Assembly (NCBI GenBank): GCA_964429355.1
Contig: CAYSCH010000210.1
Span: forward strand, 1 to 16,443
DNA length: 16,443 nt
Origin: JAAYAY01 sp964429355
Lineage (GTDB): Bacteria > Planctomycetota > Planctomycetia > Pirellulales > Thermoguttaceae
Direction: 5' to 3'
The translations under genes were made by a program, and so were the position numbers. Shown in pieces: positions 6,704 to 13,562 of this stretch (the stretch's first letter is position 1; the number at the start of each line of letters is the position of its first letter). Under the pieces are notes generated by a model. It had not been told where the DNA came from, ran no database searches, and worked only from the letters and a program-made list of their open reading frames with translations.

Positions 6704-6805
6704 CGGCTCCAAAGGCACCAGATCGGCCTGCGGATCTACACCCCGGGAAAACTGTGGTTCGACGACGTTCGCCTCGAGTTCGTCTCCCTGCAGTCGCCGA
6801 GGTAA
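6704..6805 (+). pseudogene. C-terminal fossil of a carbohydrate-binding-type protein
   Basis: A 33-codon frame with no start, directly after TAG 6701-6703, ends in TAA 6803-6805. It reads QIGLRIYTPGKLWFDDVRLE followed by FVSLQSPR. The pattern of a G-x-R-x-Y-x-P-G-x-L/V-W-F-D-D-V-x-L-E strand pair closing a protein is typical of jelly-roll, carbohydrate-binding-like C-termini in secreted bacterial proteins. The rest of the gene is gone and the upstream sequence in this frame has stops. The gene at 6832 is on the other strand, so this is not its end. It is best read as a decayed remnant. Confidence 0.45.
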
Positions 6806-6831
6806 AACGCGGTGCCTTCGTGCGGCTTGCC

Positions 6832-8547
6832 TTACTTCTTCGTCAATAACTCAAAATTGCATACCCGCACCTGCGGCTGGCCGCTCTTGTCGCGGGCAAG
6901 CTGCTGCTCCCGATCGATCGACAACAGCAGGTGGTTTCCCCGCAGGCTGAGATCCTCGATCCCTACGGCGGCCAGACGCTTCTTCATCGTCCGCATCAAG
7001 CGGAAATACTCGTTCTTCGTCAGCCGCTTGTCGCGGTAGGCCGCCAGGGCGTCGATCCCCTTGTAAACCGCTTCGTCCTTCGCCGCCATCGCATCGTCGG
7101 GCCCGGTCCAGAAACCCCAGATCGTCATGTACTCGTGATCGCGGCTGAGAATCGGATGCCCGTCGGGCGTGTCCTGGCCGGCATGGCTCTCGTAGCGGCT
7201 GTCATCGGCCAGCGACGACGACACAGTCGTCCGCCGCCCCGTCATGTAAATCGCCCGCGGGTAGGTCGTCCCGATTCCCCGGCTGGAGAGCTCCATCGCC
7301 AGGGCGATCTCCTCGAAAGGGCTGTTGAAACCGTGGTCGAGGATCCGCCGCTCTGTACGCACGAAGGGGTCCGCATCCGGAACCTGCCCCACCCGCGACA
7401 CCCGCCACACCAGGTGAATGTTGTCCTTGGTGATCGTCGTATATGTCTGCTGCTGCGACGAACTGATCTTCGTACGCGGCGTGCGCCGCCACTTCTCCGG
7501 CAGAAAGTACTCGAACAGCATCGGATCCTTGCCCACTACCCACAAGGCCCCTCCGGTGCTCTCCACTTGGCCGTAAACGTAGTCGACCCCCATGATGTTG
7601 ACCGGTGCCAGGTCCTGGGGAAACGTCTCTCGCGACTCGAATCGATGGGCCTGGCGGATAAGATACTCGTGCCGTTTCTCCGCCCTTACCTTCTGCTCCC
7701 GCTCCGGCGTTCGCTTGAGCAGCTCGAAATCAACCAGGCCGAAGAGCACTTCGCCCTCCTTGTCCCGGACAAGCTGCCCATCGTTTCCCGGACGGACAAT
7801 CAGGTGCTGAGGCTTGTTGTCGCTGACCGTGAAACCCTTCTTCGCGAGAACCTGGCTGGCTCGCTCGGTCAACCTCGCCAGCGTGTCTTGATCCAGAATC
7901 CCGGTTCGGCAGGCCTGGGCGCCGTCGATGCCCTTGATCCATTCATAGATCACGGCGTAGTTCCGGTTCCAGTCCAGTTCGATCTCGTCGTGATTCCGCT
8001 GGATGGCCTCCATCTTGTGCCGCCGCCGCCCCAACCGCTCTCCCGCCACGTACTTTCGCGGCACGTAGATGGCCAACGGCCTGTGCGTGCGAACGCTGCC
8101 TGGCGACTCGAACCGCGTGTTCCGCAATTCCAGCACCAGACTGAACTCCATGAATGGGCTGTTGAACTCGGCGTTGTCCACGTCGAGCGACCGGGTCTCG
8201 CCGGGAATGTCCTGCCCCATCCGATTCCACTTGAGAATGATCTCCTTCGAACGGCCGTCTGCCTCCTTTGTCGTCACTCGATACACGGCGCTGGTCCCCG
8301 CCAGACGCTGGCTGTGCTCGTCCATCCACTTGTCGTCCGCCCAGTGGCTCTCCGGCATCAGGCACTTCGTAAACGGCAGCCCATACTCCGTCACGTAGAG
8401 ATCCGATCCGTCTTTCATCCGCAGATGAAGGTACTTGACGCCGAGCACCGTGATCAGAGGCCGGGCCGCAAAATACACCCCGATCCCTTCGATCGTGCGA
8501 ACCTTGTTCTGCAGAACTACCGGTTTCTCGGCTGCCTGTTCTTCCAT
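6832..8547 (-). CDS. Large protein with two tandem kinase-like halves
   Basis: A 571-residue protein. The start was put at ATG 8545-8547, because the 60 codons before it lie inside an inverted-repeat element (8558-8731). No signal peptide or membrane helix is seen. The protein consists of two related halves, about 33-280 and 318-570. They align through LGVKYLHLRMKDGS / MGVDYVYGQVESTG, FNSPFMEFSLVLEL / FNSPFEEIALAMEL, PLAIYVP / PRAIYMT, and ends VDFELL / CNFELL. In the first half K106 (IILKW), H248 and D273 (VDFE) resemble the Lys, catalytic-loop and metal-binding positions of aminoglycoside-phosphotransferase or RIO-like kinase folds. In the second half the Lys is replaced by R and the D of DFE by N564, so it looks like a pseudokinase. 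The kinase reading is inference from motifs. The duplication is visible directly. Substrate and partners are unknown. Confidence 0.7.
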   Translation of the reverse strand: MEEQAAEKPVVLQNKVRTIEGIGVYFAARPLITVLGVKYLHLRMKDGSDLYVTEYGLPFTKCLMPESHWADDKWMDEHSQRLAGTSAVYRVTTKEADGRSKEIILKWNRMGQDIPGETRSLDVDNAEFNSPFMEFSLVLELRNTRFESPGSVRTHRPLAIYVPRKYVAGERLGRRRHKMEAIQRNHDEIELDWNRNYAVIYEWIKGIDGAQACRTGILDQDTLARLTERASQVLAKKGFTVSDNKPQHLIVRPGNDGQLVRDKEGEVLFGLVDFELLKRTPEREQKVRAEKRHEYLIRQAHRFESRETFPQDLAPVNIMGVDYVYGQVESTGGALWVVGKDPMLFEYFLPEKWRRTPRTKISSSQQQTYTTITKDNIHLVWRVSRVGQVPDADPFVRTERRILDHGFNSPFEEIALAMELSSRGIGTTYPRAIYMTGRRTTVSSSLADDSRYESHAGQDTPDGHPILSRDHEYMTIWGFWTGPDDAMAAKDEAVYKGIDALAAYRDKRLTKNEYFRLMRTMKKRLAAVGIEDLSLRGNHLLLSIDREQQLARDKSGQPQVRVCNFELLTKK

Positions 8548-8557
8548 TCTTTCGGCT

Positions 8558-8731
8558 CTAAATGGCCTTGCGCGATTCGCGGAAATATTGTCGTCCTGCC
8601 GATAGGCGCGTGGGCTTGCCCCGCGCTCCGGCTCCGCCCGTATTTTGCCTGCCAACTCTGTCAGTCCCGGCCCATCGAGTTCCTGATCGCCTTGCCGCAA
8701 TTTCCTCTGGGAATCACGCAAGGCCATTTAG
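8558..8731. mobile_element. 174-bp element with terminal inverted repeats (MITE-like)
   Basis: Two 21-base ends (8558-8578 and 8711-8731) are inverted copies with a single mismatch. Similarity continues inward imperfectly (GGAAATATTG against GGAAATTG). The ends read CTAAATGG...CCATTTAG, so a TA could be the flanking target duplication, as for IS630/mariner-type elements. This is inference. The element carries a REP-like hairpin at 8601-8627 and no gene. It sits between pck and the tandem kinase-like gene, and the pck stop codon (TAA, 8728-8730) lies inside its right end. Confidence 0.55.
8601..8627 (+). repeat. REP-like hairpin repeat (isolated copy)
   Basis: These 27 bases match 16108-16134 at 26 of 27 positions. 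The core CGCGTGGG-CTTG-CCCCGCG folds into a 7-base stem with one bulged T and a CTTG loop. Its presence here and three times at 16.1-16.3 kb shows a dispersed family. Confidence 0.75.
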
Positions 8732-10512
8732 GCGAGACGCGCCTTCTGCGCCTCCAACTGGGCTCGCAGCCGCTGGGGAACCCTGGTACCGAACTTGGCC
8801 AGGTAGGCTTCGGCGTCTTCCAGGTCCGCCTTGAAGGCCTTGCGGTCCACCTTGAGCAGCTCGGCAACGTCCTCCTCTGCGATGTCCATGCCCGACAGGT
8901 CCAGATCGCTGTCGGACGGCATGTGGCCGATGGGCGTCTCCTCGGCCCCGACCTCTCCGTCGATCCGCTGGCAGATCCATTTCAACACCCGGCTGTTCTC
9001 GCCGAATCCCGGCCATAGCCAACGGCCGTCGCGCGACGTGCGGAACCAGTTCACGTAGAAAATCTTCGGAGCCTTGTCACCCAGCCTGTCGCCCATCGCA
9101 TACCAGTGGGCCCAGTAGTCCGCCATGTTGTAGCCGCAGAAAGGCAACATCGCGAACGGATCCCGGCGCAAGTGCTGCCCCACATCCAGGGCCGCTGCGG
9201 TCGTCTCCGAGGCGGCCATCGCCCCCATATATACCCCATGATCGAAATCAAAGGCCTGCGCAACCAGCGGGACCGTCTGGGTCCGCCGGCCGCCGAAAAT
9301 AAACGCGTCGATCGGCACCCCCGCCGGATCTTCCCAGTCCGGACAGATCACCGGGCACTGCGAGGCCGGGGCCGTGAAACGCGAGTTCGCATGGGCCGCC
9401 TTCTCGCCCGACTCGGGCGTCCACTCGTGCCCCTTCCAGTCGATCGCGTGGTCGCAGGAACCGTCCATCCCCTCCCACCACACGTCCCCGTCGTCTGTCA
9501 GCGCGCAATTGGTGAATATGCAGTTCTTGTCCAGTGTCCGCATGGCCATCGGGTTGGAACACATGCTCGTTCCCGGCGCCACGCCGAAAAACCCCGCCTC
9601 CGGATTGATCGCGTACAGCCGCCCGTCCTCCCCGATCTTCATCCACGCAATGTCGTCGCCGATGCATTCCACTTTCCAGCCGGGAATCGTCGGCTGAAGC
9701 ATGGCCAGATTCGTCTTGCCGCAGGCCGACGGAAAGGCCGCCGCAATGTGAAACCGCTTCCCCTTCGAATTCGTCAACCTCAGAATCAGCATGTGCTCGG
9801 CCATCCAGCCCTCGTGGCGGGCCATGTTCGACGCGATCCGCAAGGCCAGGCACTTCTTGCCCAACAGCGCGTTGCCGCCGTAACCCGAACCGTAGGACCA
9901 GATCAGGTTCTCTTCCGGAAAATGGGCAATGTACTTCTGCTCCAAGGGCGCGCAGGGCCAGGGCACGTCGTTCTCGCCTTCCGCCAAAGGCGCGCCGATC
10001 GAGTGCAGGCAGGGAATGAACTCGCCATCTTCGCCTAGCGACTCGATCACCTTGCTCCCTACCCGCGTCATGATGTGCATGTTCGCCACCACGTAGGGCG
10101 AGTCGGTGATTTCCACCCCGATCTTCGAGATCGGCGAACCGATCGGGCCCATCGAGAACGGAATCACGTACATCGTCCGCCCCCTCATGCAGCCCGTGTA
10201 CAGCTCCGTCATCGTCTTCTTCAGCTCCACCGGATCGATCCAGTTGTTCGTTGGACCGGCATCGTCTCTGTTCCTGCACGCCAGATAGGTCCGGGCCTCC
10301 ACACGCGCCACGTCGCTCGGATCGCTGCGGAACAGAAAACTGTTGGGCCGCAATTTCTCGTTCAACCTGGTGGCCATCCCGGTATCGACCATCAACTGCA
10401 TCAGTCGGTCGTACTCCGCCTCGGAGCCGTCGCACCACTCGACCTGGTCCGGTTGGCATAGAACCTCAACCTCGGCTACCCACGCCAGAAGTTCCTTGTG
10501 ATTGGTTGACAT
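8728..10512 (-). CDS. pckG: GTP-dependent phosphoenolpyruvate carboxykinase
   Basis: A 594-residue enzyme converting oxaloacetate and GTP to PEP, CO2 and GDP in gluconeogenesis (or the reverse, anaplerotic direction). The start is ATG 10510-10512 (MSTNHKELLAWV), and an upstream in-frame extension is not family-like. Diagnostic features of the GTP family are the P-loop FPSACGKTN (260-268) with the active-site Cys264, and kinase-2 IGDDIAWM (284-291). Metal-binding Lys220 (LLGKKCLALR) and His240 (AEHM) have the 20-residue spacing seen in the human enzyme. FFGVAPGTS follows at 308-316, GRRTQTVPLV at 408-417, and NWFRTSRDGRWLWPGFGEN near 488-506. The length is normal (about 590-620) and the C-terminus KARLA ends naturally. 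It appears transcribed alone. The ribosome binding site is weak (AAGGGAAAC before ATG). Confidence 0.97.
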   Translation of the reverse strand: MSTNHKELLAWVAEVEVLCQPDQVEWCDGSEAEYDRLMQLMVDTGMATRLNEKLRPNSFLFRSDPSDVARVEARTYLACRNRDDAGPTNNWIDPVELKKTMTELYTGCMRGRTMYVIPFSMGPIGSPISKIGVEITDSPYVVANMHIMTRVGSKVIESLGEDGEFIPCLHSIGAPLAEGENDVPWPCAPLEQKYIAHFPEENLIWSYGSGYGGNALLGKKCLALRIASNMARHEGWMAEHMLILRLTNSKGKRFHIAAAFPSACGKTNLAMLQPTIPGWKVECIGDDIAWMKIGEDGRLYAINPEAGFFGVAPGTSMCSNPMAMRTLDKNCIFTNCALTDDGDVWWEGMDGSCDHAIDWKGHEWTPESGEKAAHANSRFTAPASQCPVICPDWEDPAGVPIDAFIFGGRRTQTVPLVAQAFDFDHGVYMGAMAASETTAAALDVGQHLRRDPFAMLPFCGYNMADYWAHWYAMGDRLGDKAPKIFYVNWFRTSRDGRWLWPGFGENSRVLKWICQRIDGEVGAEETPIGHMPSDSDLDLSGMDIAEEDVAELLKVDRKAFKADLEDAEAYLAKFGTRVPQRLRAQLEAQKARLA

Positions 10513-10947
10513 GTTTCCCTTTCTTTCTACGTTCGAAAAATTCTGCTTCTCGGCGAGTGCGCGGTGAAGACCCTCGTCCAGCGACCGTTGCGGACCGCCA
10601 TCGAGCCGGGAGAACGCCCGGCGCACCGACCAATGCTTGGAATGCCGCGTCCCCACAAAGAGGCAGGTTCTGCCCTTGCGGCAAGGACTTCACCCCGCGG
10701 ATGTCAATCTGAATAGGTCAACACTGGCACCACGAATTCCGTAGGGAACACCAAGATCCGCTGGTCCGTCCTGGCCAGCGCGGCGGCAAAAAGCATCTCT
10801 ATTGAGGTCTCATCCAACCAAAAAGTTCGCATGTCAGTATTAGGGTTCATCGGCAGGAAGTCAATTACCCTGCAGCTCAAATGGGGGGTGTCGCACATCG
10901 CCGTCGATCCCCCACCCGATAGCCCGGCGCACGAGCGGGCCCCATAC
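10513..10947. other. Intergenic region upstream of pckG
   Basis: About 435 bases between the pckG start and the end of yggU, both on the minus strand. It should hold the pckG promoter, but I see no convincing -35/-10 pair. A 64-codon minus-strand frame (10704-10898), or its shorter form from an internal ATG (MNPNTDMRTFWLDE), is possible but lacks a ribosome binding site and a recognisable family, so it is not called as a gene. Confidence 0.4.
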
Positions 10948-11247
10948 TTACTCCCCTCCGAACCGCCCCACCCGCCCCCTCAGTTCCTCCAGCGATATGC
11001 CGGTCACCAGGAACCGTTTCTGGGCCGATGTTTCCCCCGCAACAAGCTCAATCTGCGTCTTCCGCAGCGACAGCTCCTTGGCCAGCAGCGCCACGATCGC
11101 CTTATTGGCCTTGCCCTTCTCCGGCGCCTGCGTCACCGAAACCTTGAGCATCCCGTTCTGAACGCCCCCCAATTCGTTCCGACGGGCGCCCGCATGCGCC
11201 TTCACCGGCAAAACGACCCCTTCCCCTCGCTCTTCCAGATCGATCAC
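10948..11247 (-). CDS. yggU: DUF167/YggU family protein
   Basis: A 99-residue protein of the YggU/DUF167 family, small cytoplasmic alpha/beta proteins of unknown function. Seen directly are VKAHAGARRNEL, the central LKVSVTQAPEKGKANKAIVA (family motif around KGKAN) and the family's G-x-T-S-x2-K as GETSAQK. GTG 11245-11247 is chosen as start because it overlaps the yggS stop as GTGA, the same kind of junction as upstream. A GTG one codon earlier is possible. The longer open frame to 11469 runs through yggS and is not family-like. It is the last gene of the larA-like/yggS/yggU operon. yggU is often next to yggS in bacteria, and the pairing supports both calls. Confidence 0.88.
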   Translation of the reverse strand: MIDLEERGEGVVLPVKAHAGARRNELGGVQNGMLKVSVTQAPEKGKANKAIVALLAKELSLRKTQIELVAGETSAQKRFLVTGISLEELRGRVGRFGGE

Positions 11248-11957
11248 CACGAGACCCCCTCGAAAAGTGCACTCCCCACCCGCACAATCGTCGCCCCCTC
11301 CTCGATCGCCACCTCGTAGTCGCCGCTCATTCCCATCGAAAGCTCGTCCAAAGACATCCCATCGGGACATCTCCCGCGCAATCCATCTCGCAGCCGGCGG
11401 AGCGCCGCGAAATCCTGCCGGGCGCCCTCCGCATCCGTCTCCAGGCCGGCCATACACATCAGACCGCACACCGTCAGATTCGAGAACGTCGCCAGCACCG
11501 AGAGCGAATCGGCCAGCTCATTCGGCGAGAACCCGTGTTTCGCCGCGTCTCCCGACGTGTTCACTTCCAGAAGCATACGGGGGCGGATCGCCAGTTCGCC
11601 GGCGATCCGATCGATCGCTTCAAGCTGGCGAACGCTCTCGCCCGAATGGATCATGTCGACCAGCGGCAGAGTGCGGCGAATCTTGTTCCGCTGGAGCTGC
11701 CCGATCAGGTGCCATCGAACCGGATGCCCGGCCAGCTCCTCGGCCTTGGGCCAGAGCAGTTGCGGGCGGCTCTCCCCGAGCACCGTGGCGCCGGCATCGA
11801 TCAGGGCTTCCGTCAGTTCGACCCCGACGTACTTCGTGACCGCAACCAGCACGACATCCTCCGGCCCACGGCCGCTGCGCACGGCGGCCGCCGCAATCCG
11901 CTGCCGCACGGCGGCCAGGTTCTCCGCAATTCGCTCCCGAGTCTGATCGGCATTCAT
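11244..11957 (-). CDS. yggS: YggS/PROSC family pyridoxal-phosphate homeostasis protein
   Basis: A 237-residue protein of the YggS (PLPHP) family, a cytoplasmic TIM-barrel protein that binds pyridoxal 5'-phosphate and buffers its level. It has no known catalytic activity. K42 in VAVTKY is the expected Schiff-base lysine. Further family marks are LGESRPQ (usually GENYVQ-like), WHLIGQLQRNK (usually WHFIGxLQxNK), HSGES, and the C-terminal LSMGMSGDYEVAIEEGATIV leading to RVGSALFEG, which contributes the phosphate-binding site. Length is normal. The ATG overlaps the stop of the larA-like gene (ATGA), and its own stop overlaps yggU (GTGA), so translation is probably coupled. The S-R in place of the usual N-Y after GE is a mild variant. 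Confidence 0.93.
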   Translation of the reverse strand: MNADQTRERIAENLAAVRQRIAAAAVRSGRGPEDVVLVAVTKYVGVELTEALIDAGATVLGESRPQLLWPKAEELAGHPVRWHLIGQLQRNKIRRTLPLVDMIHSGESVRQLEAIDRIAGELAIRPRMLLEVNTSGDAAKHGFSPNELADSLSVLATFSNLTVCGLMCMAGLETDAEGARQDFAALRRLRDGLRGRCPDGMSLDELSMGMSGDYEVAIEEGATIVRVGSALFEGVSW

Positions 11958-13186
11958 ACAGGATCACCGGCAAGCCGCGTGAAGGTGAGGGGGGCGTTGC
12001 CGAGCACGATTCCGTCCGGATAGCGGTTGATCAGCCGGTTCAGCTCGGTATCGGATTCAATCGGAGATATCATCAAATCTTCCAGCAGCCTCGGATCCAG
12101 GCCGCTGCGGAGGTAGACGTCCACTCGTTCCATCGCCCGCACCATTTCGGCAACCACCAGGGCGTCGACCGGCGGACTGTCGATGATCTTCTGGACCGCT
12201 TCCTGCCGCGTCCGGCAGTTCCGCAGATACTCCACCGCCTCACCCGGCTTCTCGGCGATCTCGCAACACAGAACGATCGCCCCGTCGTCTTCCACACATT
12301 CCATCGCAGCCACCAGCGAACGGGCCAGATTGCGCCAGGTCTGATGCCCGGGGCCTCCCTGGATCCCGGCTACCACGATCCGGGCCCGATGAGGTACCTC
12401 CCAGCGCCAGTTTTTCCGATAGAGCCCTCGCGCACGACGCCGCACCCCGTCCACTCCCCCGGCGACGATCTGCTGACCTGTGTCTCCCACACCAGGCACG
12501 ACCTGCACGGTGAAAACGATTCCCAGCAGCCAGCCTACCTCATCGACGGCCTCGACAAAGGACCGGCGATATCGCCCTCGGGCTCCGAGCGCCCTCGGCG
12601 ATCGAAATCTCTTCTGCGCCTCGAGGTCCGCGAAGGTCGGATAAACCGCTCCATGCAGCCCGAAATGCCCCGGCACCGCTCGCCCGTGGACGCAGCCAAT
12701 CGGGATCACCATATCGGCGTCGATGAGGGCCCGATTCAGCCAGATAGGGCTGTTGGACTTCGCGTTGGCCAGAAAGGCCAGCGCGTTCTTGTCCGCCGGG
12801 TTGTGGTCCACCAGCCGTACCCTTTGCTGCAACTCCTCCGACAGAAAGGTCATGGGACTGTTGCTCTGGCCGACCGCATCGGCCGCCGAACGAAGGATGG
12901 TGATTCCATCCGGATCGATTCCAGAGGCCGCCAGATACTCCACCACGCTGGCCCCGATTCGGCCGCCCCCCGGAATGCCCTCCTCCAACGCAATCACGAT
13001 CTGGTCCGAGGGGGTTAGGCAGCGGCTCAGCGGGGGAATGCCCGTCGGCATGGCCAGCACCTGGGCAACCTGCTCCGGAACATCGACCACCGCACTGGGC
13101 GACCGATTTCCACATTCGGCCACGAGATTGCACTGCTCGAACTCGAGTTCCACCGACGAGTTGGTTCCGTAGCGAAGCGTCGCCAT
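11954..13186 (-). CDS. LarA-like (DUF2088) protein, probably not a canonical lactate racemase
   Basis: A 410-residue protein. ATG 13184-13186 is the start (MATLRYGTNSSVELEF), with TGGAG 7 bases upstream. The reading beyond it would require a TTG. The LarA/DUF2088 resemblance is in the N-terminal RYGT-x-SVELEF, the Rossmann-like SDQIVIALEEGIPGGGRIGA (60-79), GIDPDGITIL (89-98) and the later GIVFTVQVVPG. In nickel-pincer LarA, conserved His residues and a Lys carry the cofactor. Here the usual 'GxHR' position reads RSAADAVGQSN and the His/Lys loop reads HFGLHGAVYPTFAD without the Lys, so racemase activity is doubtful. It is the first gene of an operon with yggS and yggU, overlapping yggS by 4 bases. 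The family assignment is moderate and the function unknown. Confidence 0.7.
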   Translation of the reverse strand: MATLRYGTNSSVELEFEQCNLVAECGNRSPSAVVDVPEQVAQVLAMPTGIPPLSRCLTPSDQIVIALEEGIPGGGRIGASVVEYLAASGIDPDGITILRSAADAVGQSNSPMTFLSEELQQRVRLVDHNPADKNALAFLANAKSNSPIWLNRALIDADMVIPIGCVHGRAVPGHFGLHGAVYPTFADLEAQKRFRSPRALGARGRYRRSFVEAVDEVGWLLGIVFTVQVVPGVGDTGQQIVAGGVDGVRRRARGLYRKNWRWEVPHRARIVVAGIQGGPGHQTWRNLARSLVAAMECVEDDGAIVLCCEIAEKPGEAVEYLRNCRTRQEAVQKIIDSPPVDALVVAEMVRAMERVDVYLRSGLDPRLLEDLMISPIESDTELNRLINRYPDGIVLGNAPLTFTRLAGDPV

Positions 13187-13562
13187 CGAATACTCCAAAA
13201 GAGCCAAACAAAAACCGTCACCGTATTAGGTCTTTACGTCGCCGCCAATAGGCGGCGAGATGAAAAACAAGAACGGGGACAGTGAATCAAGTTCGGCCGT
13301 GTGGCCGCCGCACAAGACAGGATAGGCCGGCAACGCGTGAAGACAGGCAATTCAGGCAAGACGCAGGGCGCCGAATTTCCATCTTACCGGTCCCCGGAAG
13401 ATTTGGTCAAGAAGTCGAGCTTTACGCGACGGCGGGCATCGCAAATAATCGGTGTTTCTCGCTGGTGGTATCATGAAGCATAGGATTAGGCAGCAAATCG
13501 GCTTCCATCCCCACGGTGCCCGAGCGGTTAGCAACCTTCAACGTCTCCTGGAAATCAAACGC
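13187..13562. other. Intergenic region with hairpin and repeat-like motif
   Basis: About 376 bases between the divergent larA-like operon and the large lipoprotein gene. It contains a perfect 8-base hairpin (13239-13258), a GGGGACAGTGAATC motif (13275-13288) related to the arms of the hcp leader repeat, and a short frame ending RRASQIIGVSRWWYHEA that hints at a decayed helix-turn-helix tail. No clear promoter was found for either gene. Confidence 0.45.
13239..13258. repeat. Perfect 8-bp hairpin
   Basis: TCGCCGCC-AATA-GGCGGCGA is a perfect 8-base stem with a tetraloop, 52 bases upstream of the larA-like ATG. Without a T-run it is not an obvious terminator. It could be an operator or mRNA leader hairpin for the operon. 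Confidence 0.5.

Noticed and set aside
8548..8727. 60-residue N-terminal extension of the tandem kinase-like gene, starting right after the pckG stop
   Set aside because: It lies within the inverted-repeat element, its sequence mirrors the element's other arm, and the first family-like residues come after the ATG at 8547.
8558..8731. Reading the long inverted repeat as the pckG terminator
   Set aside because: The loop of about 130 bases and the lack of a T-run do not fit an intrinsic terminator.
6931..9018. 695-codon open frame on the plus strand
   Set aside because: It is antisense to the tandem kinase-like gene and pckG and has the His/Arg/Pro-rich composition of a shadow frame. The minus-strand proteins carry recognisable motifs.
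10704..10898. 64-codon minus-strand frame upstream of pckG
   Set aside because: Some codon use looks natural (MNPNTDMRTFWLDE), but there is no ribosome binding site and no recognisable family, so it is kept only as a note in the intergenic entry.
13352..13483. Frame ending FTRRRASQIIGVSRWWYHEA as a helix-turn-helix gene
   Set aside because: Too short, no start signal, and it lies within an intergenic stretch with repeat-like motifs. At most it is a fossil.
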